Both the position numbers and the translations under genes were made by a program. 64,000 nt of DNA. It comes from Mesorhizobium carmichaelinearum. Its GTDB lineage: Bacteria; Pseudomonadota; Alphaproteobacteria; Rhizobiales; Rhizobiaceae. The stretch is taken from the NCBI RefSeq assembly GCF_900199455.1, contig NZ_FZQR01000004.1, positions 1 through 64,000 on the forward strand, read 5' to 3'. Shown in pieces: positions 8,669 to 18,191 of this stretch. Every line of letters starts with the position of its first letter. The stretch's first letter is position 1. The notes beneath the pieces were generated by a model. The model saw only the letters and a program-made list of their open reading frames with translations, had not been told where the DNA came from and did no database searches.

Positions 8669-10111
8669 TCATTCCGTATTCATCTGCAGGCCGTGGCCGC
8701 TGACATGGGCGCCGTCCTGCGGCGTCAGCTTGAGATAGGCAAGCAGCGCGCAGAGCGTGATGACGCCCTCGATCGCGAACAGGATCCGAAAATCATTGGT
8801 CACGGCAGGGCCGCCGCCGGCCAGGAACGACAGCATGGCCGCCGCCAGGCCAACGCTGATCGCCACTGCCAGCTGCCAGAGGATGTAATAGAGGGCGCTG
8901 AAGCGGGCGAGCTGTTCGGGGGCGATGTCGGAATAGGCGAGATTACCGGTCGACGCCCATTGTATGGAACGAAAGACGCCGAAAGCGAAGATATAGCCAA
9001 GCACGATCCAGACCGGCGTCGTCGCCTGCATCAAGGCGAAGCCCGCAACCAGCGCGGCAACAACAGGCGTGTTGAAGACCAGCACGCGGCGGAACCCGAA
9101 CCGGTTGAGCACGCGTGGCATGAAGAAACGCATGACCACCGAGCCGAGCGCGGCAACGAAGGTCAGCGATCCCGCCTGCACCGCGCTCATGCCGAAACCA
9201 AGCTGGAACATCAGCGGCAGCAGGAAGGCGACGGAGCTGAGGCCAATTGTGTCCAGCCCACCGCCGGTGAGGAACGAGATGCGGAATGTGCGGATGCGCA
9301 AGAGCTTGAGGTCGAGCAGGGGATTGGGCACGCGCAGGCAGTAGAGCGAGGCAATCGACAGGATGATGACCGCCAGCACCAGTTCACCGGCAATCAGGCC
9401 GCCGGCGGCGTCCTTGGCGGCAAGCGAGTCCATGCCGAACACCAGAAGCACCATGCCGCTGCCGACCAGCAGAAAGCCGGGAAAATCGAAGCGCGTGCGC
9501 ACGGGTTTAGTCACCGTCGGGAACAGTGAGGCGGCAAGGATCGCTGCCGCCAGCGCGAACGGCACATTGATGAAGAAGATCCAGCGCCAGGAAATGTAGG
9601 TGGTCAGCGCGCCGCCGACGAGCGGGCCAACCAGCGGCCCGGTCTGGCTGGCCACCGAGATATACATGTTGATCTTCAGCGTCCGGTTGCGCGGGAAGCT
9701 CGACAGGATGACGACCTGGCCGAGCGTGCCCATCAGCGCCCCGCCAAATCCCTGCAGCGCGCGGGCGCCGACCAGCGTCCAGATGTTATCAGACAGTCCG
9801 CACAGAGCCGACGAGCCGGCGAACACCAGCAAGGCAAAGCAGTAGACGTTGCGCAGGCCGAAGCGGTCGGCGGCCCAGCCGCCAAGCGGCATCGAGATGA
9901 TCAGGCTGGCGACATAGACGGTGATCAACAGGCCGAGTTGGCTCGGCGGGCGGGCGAGGCTTTCGCCGATGCCGGGCAGCGCTGTTACCACGACATTCTG
10001 GTCGAGGCTGGTCATGAACACGCCACAGGCGACCGTCAGCGGCAGCAGGAGCAAGGCTCTGGCCGACACATCGGCGCGATCTGGTGCGCCGGCGGATAGT
10101 TCTGCGGTCAT
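8669..10111 (-). CDS. MFS drug:H+ antiporter, DHA2 (14-TM) family
   Basis: A multidrug-type major facilitator of 480 residues from the ATG at 10111, or 509 residues if the start at 10198 is used. The extra 29 N-terminal residues are charged and not membrane-like. MFS motifs are visible: LDQNVVVTALPGI after TM1, GGWAADRFGLRN in loop 2-3 (motif A), and QTGPLVGPLVGGAL of the drug-antiporter motif C region. The hydrophobic pattern fits 14 membrane segments. DHA2 proteins export drugs, dyes or toxic metabolites using the proton gradient. It is a single gene, tail-to-tail with the nitroreductase and 232 bases from soxG. No specific substrate is indicated. Confidence 0.85.
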   Translation of the reverse strand: MTAELSAGAPDRADVSARALLLLPLTVACGVFMTSLDQNVVVTALPGIGESLARPPSQLGLLITVYVASLIISMPLGGWAADRFGLRNVYCFALLVFAGSSALCGLSDNIWTLVGARALQGFGGALMGTLGQVVILSSFPRNRTLKINMYISVASQTGPLVGPLVGGALTTYISWRWIFFINVPFALAAAILAASLFPTVTKPVRTRFDFPGFLLVGSGMVLLVFGMDSLAAKDAAGGLIAGELVLAVIILSIASLYCLRVPNPLLDLKLLRIRTFRISFLTGGGLDTIGLSSVAFLLPLMFQLGFGMSAVQAGSLTFVAALGSVVMRFFMPRVLNRFGFRRVLVFNTPVVAALVAGFALMQATTPVWIVLGYIFAFGVFRSIQWASTGNLAYSDIAPEQLARFSALYYILWQLAVAISVGLAAAMLSFLAGGGPAVTNDFRILFAIEGVITLCALLAYLKLTPQDGAHVSGHGLQMNTE

Positions 10112-10343
10112 GGGGATGTTCGAACCAAACGAATGTGCCGAGTCTGAGACGGGATTTTTATCCCTTGGGCCGATTGGGCGGCCACGTTTTTCCACCATGG
10201 CCGTCCACGGCGCGATTCTCTAGCGGCAGAACCGGCCGGCATTGAGGCCAGAAGAAGGGCGAAGCGGCCTTGTGCCGCCACCGCGTCCTTGTTTTGACGC
10301 AACTCCGGACGGAAAACCGTTTCACACTTTTCCTGGAGTTGCT

Positions 10344-10931
10344 CTACTGCACTTCGTAGCCGACTTCCTCGCTGGCATGGCAGAGCGCCTTCCAGAACGA
10401 ACGCGCGAAGGAGCGGAAGACATAGATGTCGAACTGGTCGGCGCCGGTGCGCTGGATCTGGGCGAAGACGTCGTGATGGGTGGTCGAGCGGCCGGCGCCG
10501 ATCGGGAAGGCCGTAAGCGCGAAGTCGATGGCGAAGAATTTCGCCAGCACCCATTCGGCCTTCGGCCCGGCGATGCGGATGGCGGTGCGGCCATGCGACA
10601 GGTCGGTCACGGTGCCGATGGCCGGCGTCACCGCTTTGGCAAAAGCCGCAGCTAGCCCTTCGTCTTCGTCGGCCACGGTGAATTTTCCCGGCGCGAAGCC
10701 GAACACCGACTTCACGCCATCGCTCAGGCCACCGCCGGCGCCGTCGGGTAGCGACAGCCCGGTGACGGTGCGGATGGCAGCGATCAGCTTCTTCTCTTCG
10801 CCCGGCCATGCGGCGAGCTGCACGATCGAGCCGGGCCTTGTCTCCGTGAGCAGGATCTCGACGCCATGTTCGAAATTGCCATGCGAGCCCACATGAAACT
10901 CCGGCTCGAGCGGGGATTGGCGCTCAACCAT
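10344..10931 (-). CDS. soxG: Sarcosine oxidase, gamma subunit
   Basis: A 195-residue subunit of heterotetrameric sarcosine oxidase, which converts sarcosine, O2 and THF into glycine, H2O2 and methylene-THF. The gamma subunit has a GcvT-like/TrmE-N fold; family-typical segments include LSHGRTAIRI and the C-terminal DIYVFRSFARSFW. Its ATG overlaps the soxA stop by 8 bases, so translation is probably coupled. The longer open frame upstream is a shadow of soxA. It is the last gene of soxBDAG, and the adjacent glyA and purU genes seen in some bacteria are absent here. Confidence 0.93.
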   Translation of the reverse strand: MVERQSPLEPEFHVGSHGNFEHGVEILLTETRPGSIVQLAAWPGEEKKLIAAIRTVTGLSLPDGAGGGLSDGVKSVFGFAPGKFTVADEDEGLAAAFAKAVTPAIGTVTDLSHGRTAIRIAGPKAEWVLAKFFAIDFALTAFPIGAGRSTTHHDVFAQIQRTGADQFDIYVFRSFARSFWKALCHASEEVGYEVQ

Positions 10932-13900
10932 GCATGCGGGTCCCTTCAGGATCGTAGAAATGGTTGGAGACGATTTCGACCGGCCCGAAGCGGTTGCGTA
11001 AGGGATCGGAGACATGGGCGCGGGTGCCGTGCCTGGCCTTACCGCCCTCGACCAGCGCCAGCGCAATATGCTTGCCGAGCGCCGGCGAATAGCAGCAGGC
11101 GGTGATGTGGCCGATCGAGCCGTGCGGATTGGCCTCGTCCAACGCCTCGACAATGTGCGCGCCGCCATTGAGCGGCCGGTTGTCGAGTGCAATCAGGCCG
11201 ACCAGTTCCAGCCGGTCGGACGCGATCAGGCCCTCGCGGTCCATCATCGCCGAGCCGATGAACGGCTTCTTCTTCGACAGCATCCAGTCGAGATGCAGGT
11301 CGCGCGCGGTGGTGCGGCCGTCGATCTCGGCGCCGGTGACATGGCCCTTCTCGATGCGCATCGTGCCCAGCGCCTCGAGCCCGTAGGTGACCAGGCCGAA
11401 CGGCTTGCCTGTTTCAATCAAGGCTTCCCAGACATGGGTGCCATGGCCGGCGCCGGAATAGACCTCGAAGGCCATCTCACCGGAGAAAGAAAGCCGGCAG
11501 ATCATCACTGGCACGCCTGCTATCTCGCCACGCACGATGCCCATGAAGGGCAGTGTTGCATTGTCGACCGCGGTGTCGGTGACGCAGGCGGCCAGGATTT
11601 GCCTGGCTTTCGGTCCGCCGATCGCGGCACCCGCCCATTCGTCGGTCACCGAGGTGACGTGTACTTTCAGCTCCGGCCAGATCACGTCGAGGAAATATTC
11701 CAGATGCTGCATCACCTTGCCGGCATTGGCCGTGGTGGTGGTCATCAGGAAATCCTGTTCGCCGAGCCGCCAGGTGGTGCCGTCGTCGAAGGCAAAGCCG
11801 TCCTCGCGCAGCATCAGCCCGTAGCGGGCCTTGCCGACAGCCAACGTCGAAAACATGTTGGTATAGACGCGGTCGAGGAAGGTAGCGGCGTCGGGGCCCT
11901 GCACGGCGATCTTGCCCAGTGTCGAGACATCGACGATCCCGGCACTTTCGCGCGTCGCCTTGGCTTCGCGCACATAGGCCTGCTCGATCGTTTCGCCTGA
12001 AAGTCCGTAGATCATCGGCCGGTACCAGAGGCCGGCGGAATACATGGTCGCGCCATTGGCGAGGTGCCAGTCATGCATCGGCGTCAGCCGCTCCGGCTTT
12101 AGGTCGCCAAAGCGTTCCGCCGCCAGCGAGCCGATCGACACCGGCGCGAAGGGAGGCCGGAAGCGAGTCGTGCCGACTTCCGGGATCGGCTTGCTCAGCG
12201 CCTCGGCCATGATGGCAAGGCCGGGAACATTGGAGCTCTTGCCCTGGTCGGTCGCCATGCCGAGCGTGGTGTAGCGCTTCAGATGCTCGACCGAGACGAA
12301 GCCTTCGCGATGCGCCAGGCGGACATCTTCCGCCGTCACGTCGTGCTGGAAGTCGACAAAGCTCTTGCCCTTGGCCCTGATCTCGAAGACAGGCGCCGGA
12401 TCGGGGTCACCGGGTAGAGCTTCGACCGTGGGCAATGCCGCCGGCGTGCTCGTTCCACCTGCGGCAGCAAGACCGGCGGCCCGGCCTTCGGCGATCGCTT
12501 CGGCCGTCGAAAAACTGCCGGTGAAGGCGCCGGCACCAATCCATTGCTGCGTTGGCCATTGCTGCGTCGGCTTCGGCGGCAGGAAAGCCTGCCGTGCGGC
12601 ATTCCATTCCGCTTTGGCGCCGGCCTGGCTGGCCAGATGGATGGTCGGCGACCAGCCGCCCGACATCAGCAGGCAGTCGGCGTGGATGCTTCGTTCGTCG
12701 CCGGTGAGCGCGCCGGTGAGCATATCGAAACGCTGGACCTTGATGCCGGAGACCGCCTTGCCGCCCTCGGTGGCGACGACGGCATGGCCGGCCAGCACTT
12801 CGGCTTCGGCCTCCGTCGCCAGTTTGCGCATTTCGGCTGACAGCTCGGACCTGACGTCGGCGATGGCGACGATCGCCGCACCCGCTTTCTTGAGGGCGAC
12901 GGCCGCGCGATAGGCGCTGTCATTGTTGGTGAACAGCGCGATCCGCTCGCCCGACAGCACGCCGAATTCGTTGACGTATCGCTCGGCGGCATGTGCCAGC
13001 ATCACGCCCGGCCTGTCATTGCCCGGGAAAACCAGCGGCCGTTCGAAGGCGCCGGTGGCCAGCACCACGGATCTGGCGCGGATCGCCCAGTAGCGGTGGC
13101 GCGGTTCGCCCTTGGCGGGTTGCTCCTTGTGGTCGCTGACCCGTTCGAGTGCTGCAAGCGTGTTGTTGTCGTAATAGCCCCACACCGTGGTGCGCGGCAA
13201 AAGCCGGACATTGTCGCGGCCTTGGAGCTGGGTGACCGTGCGGCGGGCCCATTCGGCGGCCGGTGCGCCATCGATGGTTTCACCGGACCAGTTGGTCGAG
13301 CCGCCGAAACGCGGTTCGAGATCGGCAAGCATGACGCGGGCGCCCTGATCGGCGGCGGCCTTGGCGGCCATCAGGCCGGCAGGACCCGAGCCAACCACCA
13401 GCACGTCGCAAAAGGCGTTCATGCGCTCGTAGCGGGCGGGGTCTTTTGCCGATCCGGCGCTGCCGAGACCGGCGGCGCGGCGGATGAAGTGCTCGCAGAA
13501 CATCCAGAAGCGCGTGCCCTTCAGCGGACCGATCACCGGCCCCATGAAGGTCTTGTAGTAGAAGCCGGCGGACAGGATCTTGCCGCCAAGCTGGTTGACG
13601 GCGTTGACGTCCCAGGCCAGCGACGGAAAGCGGTTCTGGCTGATCGCGACCAGCCCGTCATGGATCTCGACCATGGTCGCCGGGATGTTGGGCTCGCGCA
13701 CCTCGCCCTTCAGCACCGTCACCAGCGCATTGGGCTCCTCCACACCTGCCGTGAGCAGGCCGCGTGGGCGGTGATATTTGAACGAGCGCCCGAAAAGCGT
13801 GACGCCCTTGGCCAGCAGCGCGGATGCCAGCGTGTCGCCGGCATGGCCGGTATAGGCAACGCCGTCGAAGGTGAAGCGGATAGTTTTCAGCCGGTCGATG

Positions 13901-13932
13901 CGGCCGCCAGTGTCGGTGCGGCGCGGGCTCAT
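10924..13932 (-). CDS. soxA: Sarcosine oxidase, alpha subunit
   Basis: A 1002-residue alpha subunit, the usual length for the family. The N-terminal ~100 residues have a ferredoxin-like fold (FRSFKYHRPRG is a signature) without iron-sulfur cysteines. A dinucleotide-binding segment VVGSGPAGLMAAKA follows near residue 175, and a GcvT-like THF-binding domain occupies about 600-1000 (FSGEMAFEVY). The alpha subunit binds NAD+ and carries the folate site that captures the formaldehyde unit from sarcosine. It starts in an ATGA overlap with soxD and overlaps soxG at its end. With three dimethylglycine-dehydrogenase-like proteins in the window, it completes the route to glycine. Confidence 0.95.
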   Translation of the reverse strand: MSPRRTDTGGRIDRLKTIRFTFDGVAYTGHAGDTLASALLAKGVTLFGRSFKYHRPRGLLTAGVEEPNALVTVLKGEVREPNIPATMVEIHDGLVAISQNRFPSLAWDVNAVNQLGGKILSAGFYYKTFMGPVIGPLKGTRFWMFCEHFIRRAAGLGSAGSAKDPARYERMNAFCDVLVVGSGPAGLMAAKAAADQGARVMLADLEPRFGGSTNWSGETIDGAPAAEWARRTVTQLQGRDNVRLLPRTTVWGYYDNNTLAALERVSDHKEQPAKGEPRHRYWAIRARSVVLATGAFERPLVFPGNDRPGVMLAHAAERYVNEFGVLSGERIALFTNNDSAYRAAVALKKAGAAIVAIADVRSELSAEMRKLATEAEAEVLAGHAVVATEGGKAVSGIKVQRFDMLTGALTGDERSIHADCLLMSGGWSPTIHLASQAGAKAEWNAARQAFLPPKPTQQWPTQQWIGAGAFTGSFSTAEAIAEGRAAGLAAAGGTSTPAALPTVEALPGDPDPAPVFEIRAKGKSFVDFQHDVTAEDVRLAHREGFVSVEHLKRYTTLGMATDQGKSSNVPGLAIMAEALSKPIPEVGTTRFRPPFAPVSIGSLAAERFGDLKPERLTPMHDWHLANGATMYSAGLWYRPMIYGLSGETIEQAYVREAKATRESAGIVDVSTLGKIAVQGPDAATFLDRVYTNMFSTLAVGKARYGLMLREDGFAFDDGTTWRLGEQDFLMTTTTANAGKVMQHLEYFLDVIWPELKVHVTSVTDEWAGAAIGGPKARQILAACVTDTAVDNATLPFMGIVRGEIAGVPVMICRLSFSGEMAFEVYSGAGHGTHVWEALIETGKPFGLVTYGLEALGTMRIEKGHVTGAEIDGRTTARDLHLDWMLSKKKPFIGSAMMDREGLIASDRLELVGLIALDNRPLNGGAHIVEALDEANPHGSIGHITACCYSPALGKHIALALVEGGKARHGTRAHVSDPLRNRFGPVEIVSNHFYDPEGTRMHG

Positions 13933-14225
13933 GGCTTGTCCTCCGCCTTGCGGCGCGCGGCCGAGCCATGATCGCCGCGCACGAAGGCGACGCTCGAAAT
14001 CTCATGCGTCAGCGTGTTGCGCACGACCCTCAGATGCGCTCGGCAACCGCCGGAATGCTGCCAGATCTCATTGTGGTCGCCGGCCGGGTTCAGCCGGTCA
14101 TAGACATAGGCGTTCCAGGCTTCGAAATTTTGCGAGGCGGGATCGGGACGCTCGCGGTTGCCGTCACCCTGATAGGTGAATTCGATGACGTCGCGCGGGC
14201 CGCAATAGGGGCAAGTGATCAGCAC
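13929..14225 (-). CDS. soxD: Sarcosine oxidase, delta subunit
   Basis: A 98-residue zinc-binding delta subunit. It begins LITCPYCGPRD, where CPYC supplies two zinc ligands, and continues with the characteristic HNEIWQHSGGCR and RNTLTHEI. The start is taken as GTG at 14225: AGGAA lies 8 bases upstream, it is 10 bases after the soxB stop, and residues further upstream only mirror soxB. It overlaps soxA in an ATGA. In the enzyme, delta plus zinc stabilises the tetramer and the central cavity. Confidence 0.93.
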   Translation of the reverse strand: MLITCPYCGPRDVIEFTYQGDGNRERPDPASQNFEAWNAYVYDRLNPAGDHNEIWQHSGGCRAHLRVVRNTLTHEISSVAFVRGDHGSAARRKAEDKP

Positions 14226-14235
14226 GGGATGTTTC

Positions 14236-15498
14236 CTAATGAAGCCGCGGGTTCGCGCCTTGGCCCTTGTCGTCGATGACGAGGCCGCGGTGGAAGCGGT
14301 CAAGGGTGAACGGCGCGTTGAAGTCGTGCGGCTCATCCTTGGCGATGGTCCAGGCAAAGGTCCAACCGGAAGCCGGCGTCGCCTTGAAGCCGCCATAGCA
14401 CCAGCCGCAGTTGAGATACATGCCGGGCAGCGGGCCGGTGGTGATGATCGGCGAGCCGTCCATCGACATGTCGCACACGCCACCCCAGGAACGCAGCATG
14501 CGCACCCGCGCAAGGCCCGGAAACAGCGCCAGCATCTCGCTCATCACTTCGTCGACAATGGGCAGGTTGCCGCGCTGGGCGTAGCTGTTGTAGCCGTCGA
14601 TGTCGCCGCCATAGACAAGGCCGCCCTTGTCGGACTGCGACATGTAGAAATGCCCCATGCCGAAGGTCACGACCGTGTCGATAAAGGGCTTTAGCGATTC
14701 CGTCACGAAGGCCTGCAGCACATGGCTCTCGATCGGCATCGTCTCGATGCCGGCCAGCCGCATGACGCGCCCGGTGCTGCCGGCCACCGCGACCGCCACC
14801 TTCTTGGCCCTGATGTCGCCGCGCGATGTGGTAACGCCGGTGACGCGGTCGCCGTCCCGCAGGAAGCCGGTGACCTCGCAATTCTCGATGATGTCGACGC
14901 CGCGCCGGTCGGCGCCGCGCGCATAGCCCCAGGCCACGGCATCATGGCGGGCGGTGCCGGCGCGCCGCTGCATCAGGCCGCCGACGACGGGAAAACGTGC
15001 GTCGCTGGAAAAATCGAGCGCCGGGATCAGGCGCTTGATCTGCGCCGGCGTCATCAGTTCGGCATCGACGCCGAGATGGCGCATGGCATTGCCGCGCCTT
15101 GCATAGTCGTCGAACTGGGCCGGCGTGTGCGCCAGGTTCAGGCAGCCGCGCTGCGAGAACATGACATTGTAATTGAGCTCGTGCGACAGGCCCTCCCACA
15201 TCTTCATCGAGTGTTCGTAGAAGCGGGTGTTGGCCGGCAGCAGGTAGTTCGAGCGCACCGCCGTGGTGTTGCGCCCGACATTGCCGGAGCCGAGCCAGCC
15301 CTTTTCGAGCACCGCCACATTGGTGATGCCGTGTTCCTTGGCCAGATAATAGGCGGTCGCCAGCCCGTGGCCGCCGCCACCGATGATGATGACGTCATAG
15401 GAAGCCTTCGGGTCCGGCTTGCGCCAGGCCGGCTTCCAGTCCTTGTTTCCCTTGAGCGCGTTCGCGAGCAGCGAAAAGGCCGAGTACTCTGCCATCAT
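14236..15498 (-). CDS. soxB: Sarcosine oxidase, beta subunit
   Basis: The 420-residue catalytic flavin subunit. GGGGHG is at about residues 40-45 (FAD binding). RHDAVAWGYAR (His near 185) matches the histidine that covalently binds FMN in heterotetrameric sarcosine oxidases. SWGGVCDMSMDG and CGWCYGGFK are typical of the family C-terminal half. Alternative in-frame ATGs at 15504 and 15495 shift the start by only one or two codons; the open frame to 15633 has no family-like sequence. It is the promoter-proximal gene of soxBDAG, divergent from the MscS gene across 170 bases that hold a perfect 18-bp palindrome. Confidence 0.94.
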   Translation of the reverse strand: MMAEYSAFSLLANALKGNKDWKPAWRKPDPKASYDVIIIGGGGHGLATAYYLAKEHGITNVAVLEKGWLGSGNVGRNTTAVRSNYLLPANTRFYEHSMKMWEGLSHELNYNVMFSQRGCLNLAHTPAQFDDYARRGNAMRHLGVDAELMTPAQIKRLIPALDFSSDARFPVVGGLMQRRAGTARHDAVAWGYARGADRRGVDIIENCEVTGFLRDGDRVTGVTTSRGDIRAKKVAVAVAGSTGRVMRLAGIETMPIESHVLQAFVTESLKPFIDTVVTFGMGHFYMSQSDKGGLVYGGDIDGYNSYAQRGNLPIVDEVMSEMLALFPGLARVRMLRSWGGVCDMSMDGSPIITTGPLPGMYLNCGWCYGGFKATPASGWTFAWTIAKDEPHDFNAPFTLDRFHRGLVIDDKGQGANPRLH

Positions 15499-15587
15499 TG
15501 TCATCCGGTTCGGGCGATGCGGCAGACTATAGAGCAGGCCGCATCCGCAAAGCCAATATTGCGCCATGGCCTTTCGACTGGCCGACG

Positions 15588-15605
15588 CTCGGATCGCGAT
15601 CCGAG
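15588..15605. promoter_or_regulatory. Perfect 18-bp palindrome in the soxB/mscS divergent region
   Basis: CTCGGATCGCGATCCGAG is self-complementary over its full length. It lies 90 bases upstream of soxB and 64 bases upstream of the MscS start, so it could serve either promoter. No regulator gene is adjacent, and function is unproven. Confidence 0.35.
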
Positions 15606-15668
15606 CGCGATCGGATGCGACGGCTTGCCCCATGATATGGCCGTCTTTATCAAGGACAGGCTTTTTGA

Positions 15669-18191
15669 ATGTCTTTGCCGCCGGTGAGTCGCCAACAAAT
15701 CATGCTTTTTCGATTGCTTCGCCTCATCCTGGTCCTCGCGCTGGTTATTTCGGCGCCGCCTTCGTTCGAGGCGATGGCGCAGGCGCTTGGCCAGGGCTCC
15801 GCCGGCTTGATCACCGATCAGCAGAAAGTCATCCAGGGCCTGACGGCCAAGACCGACGATCTCGAAAAGAAAATACAGCAGGACAGTGAGGACGATGCCT
15901 CGCTCGTGGATATCCGTCTGCAGCTGGAGGATCTGTCGCGGGCGGCATTGACCAGTGCGCTGGCGTTCCGTTCGCGGCTCACCGACATCAACAATCGCAT
16001 CGAGGTGCTCGGTCCACCGCCGGCTGCGGGCCAGCCGCAGGAGCCCGACATCGTGACCGGCGAACGCCAGGCACTGGCGTCGGAAAAGGCCGAGATCAAC
16101 GCGGTCGTCGCCGCCGCGCAGAACCTGTCGATCCGCATCAGCGGACTGATCGACAAGATCGGCAATATGCGCAGCGAGCTGTTCCGCAACCTTTTGACCA
16201 AGCGCTACGTGCTGTCCGATGCGCTGAGCCCGCAGGTCTTCTCCGACGCCCAGGAGGAATACGCCAACTTTTACAAGGCGGTGTCGTCCTGGCTGAGCTT
16301 CGCGTTCAAGTTCAAGTTCCAGGCCATCCTCGCAGCAACCTTCGTGGCGCTCGGCCTGGCGCTGGTGCTGCTGGTCGGCGGCAGGCGCCTGTTCGGGCGG
16401 GTGTTCGAGGCCGACCCCTCCAACGAAGATCCGTCCTATCTCAGCCGCTTGTCGGTGGCCTTCTGGTCCACCTTGCTGCCGACGCTGGCAGTCGGTTCGT
16501 TCCTCGGCTCGACCATCTTCTTTTTCAATTATTACAATGTGTTGCGTGGCGACATTGGCTTGTTCCTCAATGCGCTGGCGACTGCCATAGGGGTGATATT
16601 CTGCGTCAACCGGCTGACCAATGCGGCGCTTGAGCCGCGGCTGCCGAACTGGCGCCTCATCCCGGTCGAAACCGGGCCGGCGCGCTGGCTGGTGCGCCTG
16701 TCCACCGCCATGGCGGTCGTCATCAGCGTCAACACCTTCCTGTCTGTCGTCAACGACAAGATGGGATCACCGCTGTCGCTGACCATCGCGCGCAGTTTCG
16801 TCGCCACCATTGTCGTCGGCATCCTCTTGATCCTGATGGCGATGCTGCGGCCGTTCAAGGCACGCGACGGAAGCTGGCGGCCGTGGCCGGCATGGCTGCG
16901 CTATCTGGCGCTGGCGCTTGGCCTGTTCACCATCATCGCCGCCTTGCTTGGCTATATCGGCCTTGCTCTGTTCGTCTCGCTGCAAGTCGTGGTCACCGGC
17001 ACGGCACTGATCACCGCCTATATCGGCTTCCTGTCGGCGCAGGCGATCGGCGAGGAGGGGGCTTTCGCCAACACCACTGTCGGGCGCTGGCTGTCGACCA
17101 ATTCCAGCTACGAGGACACGGCACTAGACCAGCTCGGCCTGGTCGTCAGTGTTGCCATCAACCTATTGATCGTGCTGGTTTTCCTGCCGCTGATCCTGTT
17201 GATGTGGGGGTTCCAGCCCGGCGACATCCAGGCATGGGCCTACAAGCTGGCGACCGGGGTCAATATCGGTTCGGTGACGATTTCGGTCACCGGTATCTTG
17301 TCCGGCATCGTCGTCTTCATCATCGGCTATTTCCTGACCCGCTGGTTCCAGGGTTGGCTCGACGGCTCCGTGATGGCGCGCGGCAAGGTCGATACCGGGG
17401 TGCGCAACTCGATCCGGCTCGCGGTCGGCTATGCCGGCGTGGCGCTGGCGGGGCTGGTCGGCATCTCGGCGGCGGGTATCGATCTCTCCAGCCTGGCACT
17501 GGTGGCCGGTGCGCTTTCCCTCGGTATCGGTTTCGGCCTGCAGAATGTGGTGTCGAATTTCGTCTCCGGCCTGATCCTTTTGGCCGAGCGGCCGTTCAAG
17601 GTCGGCGACTGGATCGTCGCCGGCGACGTCAGCGGCACGGTCAAGAAGATCAGCGTGCGCGCCACCGAGATCGAGACTTTCCAGCGGCAGTCGGTGATCC
17701 TGCCCAATTCGAACCTGATCAACAACGCCGTCGGCAACTGGACGCATCGCAACAAGCTCGGCCGCATCGACATCAAGGTCGGCGTCGCCTATGGCAGCGA
17801 CGTCAAGCAGGTTCACGCCATCCTGCTGGAGATCGCACGCGGCCACCCGATGGTGCTGAAGAACCCCGAACCTTTCGTGCTGTTTTCCAATTTTGGACCT
17901 GCGGCGCTCGAATTCGAGATCCGTGTGTTCCTGGCCGATGTGATGAACGGCAACATCGTGCAGAACGATGTCCGCTTTGCCGTGCTGGAAAAATTCAGCG
18001 ACCAGCACATCGAGATCCCCTCCACGCCGCGCGCCGTCATCGAGACCAAACATGCGAAGGCCTGGCCGACCGACGACGACAAGATCGAGGCCGACTTTGC
18101 CGAACAGGAGCAGGCCAAGGCGGACGCCGCGGCCGAGGCGAAAAAGCTCGCCAAATCGGGGCGAAAGGTGCGCAAGCCCGATCCCGATTAG
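15669..18191 (+). CDS. Large MscS-family mechanosensitive channel with DUF3772 region
   Basis: An 840-residue inner-membrane protein. A signal-like hydrophobic stretch (residues 12-36) is followed by a coiled-coil-like periplasmic region to about 200 (DUF3772-type). About ten membrane segments follow, and a conserved MscS domain covers about 600-790. GIGFGLQNVVSNFVSG is the pore-lining TM3 signature, and ERPFKVGDWI starts the beta domain. The C terminus is a charged E/K/A-rich tail. Large MscS paralogues (MscK or YbiO-like) open on membrane tension and release osmolytes during hypo-osmotic shock. It is transcribed alone and its stop overlaps the convergent NmrA-like gene by 4 bases. Confidence 0.9.
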   Translation: MSLPPVSRQQIMLFRLLRLILVLALVISAPPSFEAMAQALGQGSAGLITDQQKVIQGLTAKTDDLEKKIQQDSEDDASLVDIRLQLEDLSRAALTSALAFRSRLTDINNRIEVLGPPPAAGQPQEPDIVTGERQALASEKAEINAVVAAAQNLSIRISGLIDKIGNMRSELFRNLLTKRYVLSDALSPQVFSDAQEEYANFYKAVSSWLSFAFKFKFQAILAATFVALGLALVLLVGGRRLFGRVFEADPSNEDPSYLSRLSVAFWSTLLPTLAVGSFLGSTIFFFNYYNVLRGDIGLFLNALATAIGVIFCVNRLTNAALEPRLPNWRLIPVETGPARWLVRLSTAMAVVISVNTFLSVVNDKMGSPLSLTIARSFVATIVVGILLILMAMLRPFKARDGSWRPWPAWLRYLALALGLFTIIAALLGYIGLALFVSLQVVVTGTALITAYIGFLSAQAIGEEGAFANTTVGRWLSTNSSYEDTALDQLGLVVSVAINLLIVLVFLPLILLMWGFQPGDIQAWAYKLATGVNIGSVTISVTGILSGIVVFIIGYFLTRWFQGWLDGSVMARGKVDTGVRNSIRLAVGYAGVALAGLVGISAAGIDLSSLALVAGALSLGIGFGLQNVVSNFVSGLILLAERPFKVGDWIVAGDVSGTVKKISVRATEIETFQRQSVILPNSNLINNAVGNWTHRNKLGRIDIKVGVAYGSDVKQVHAILLEIARGHPMVLKNPEPFVLFSNFGPAALEFEIRVFLADVMNGNIVQNDVRFAVLEKFSDQHIEIPSTPRAVIETKHAKAWPTDDDKIEADFAEQEQAKADAAAEAKKLAKSGRKVRKPDPD

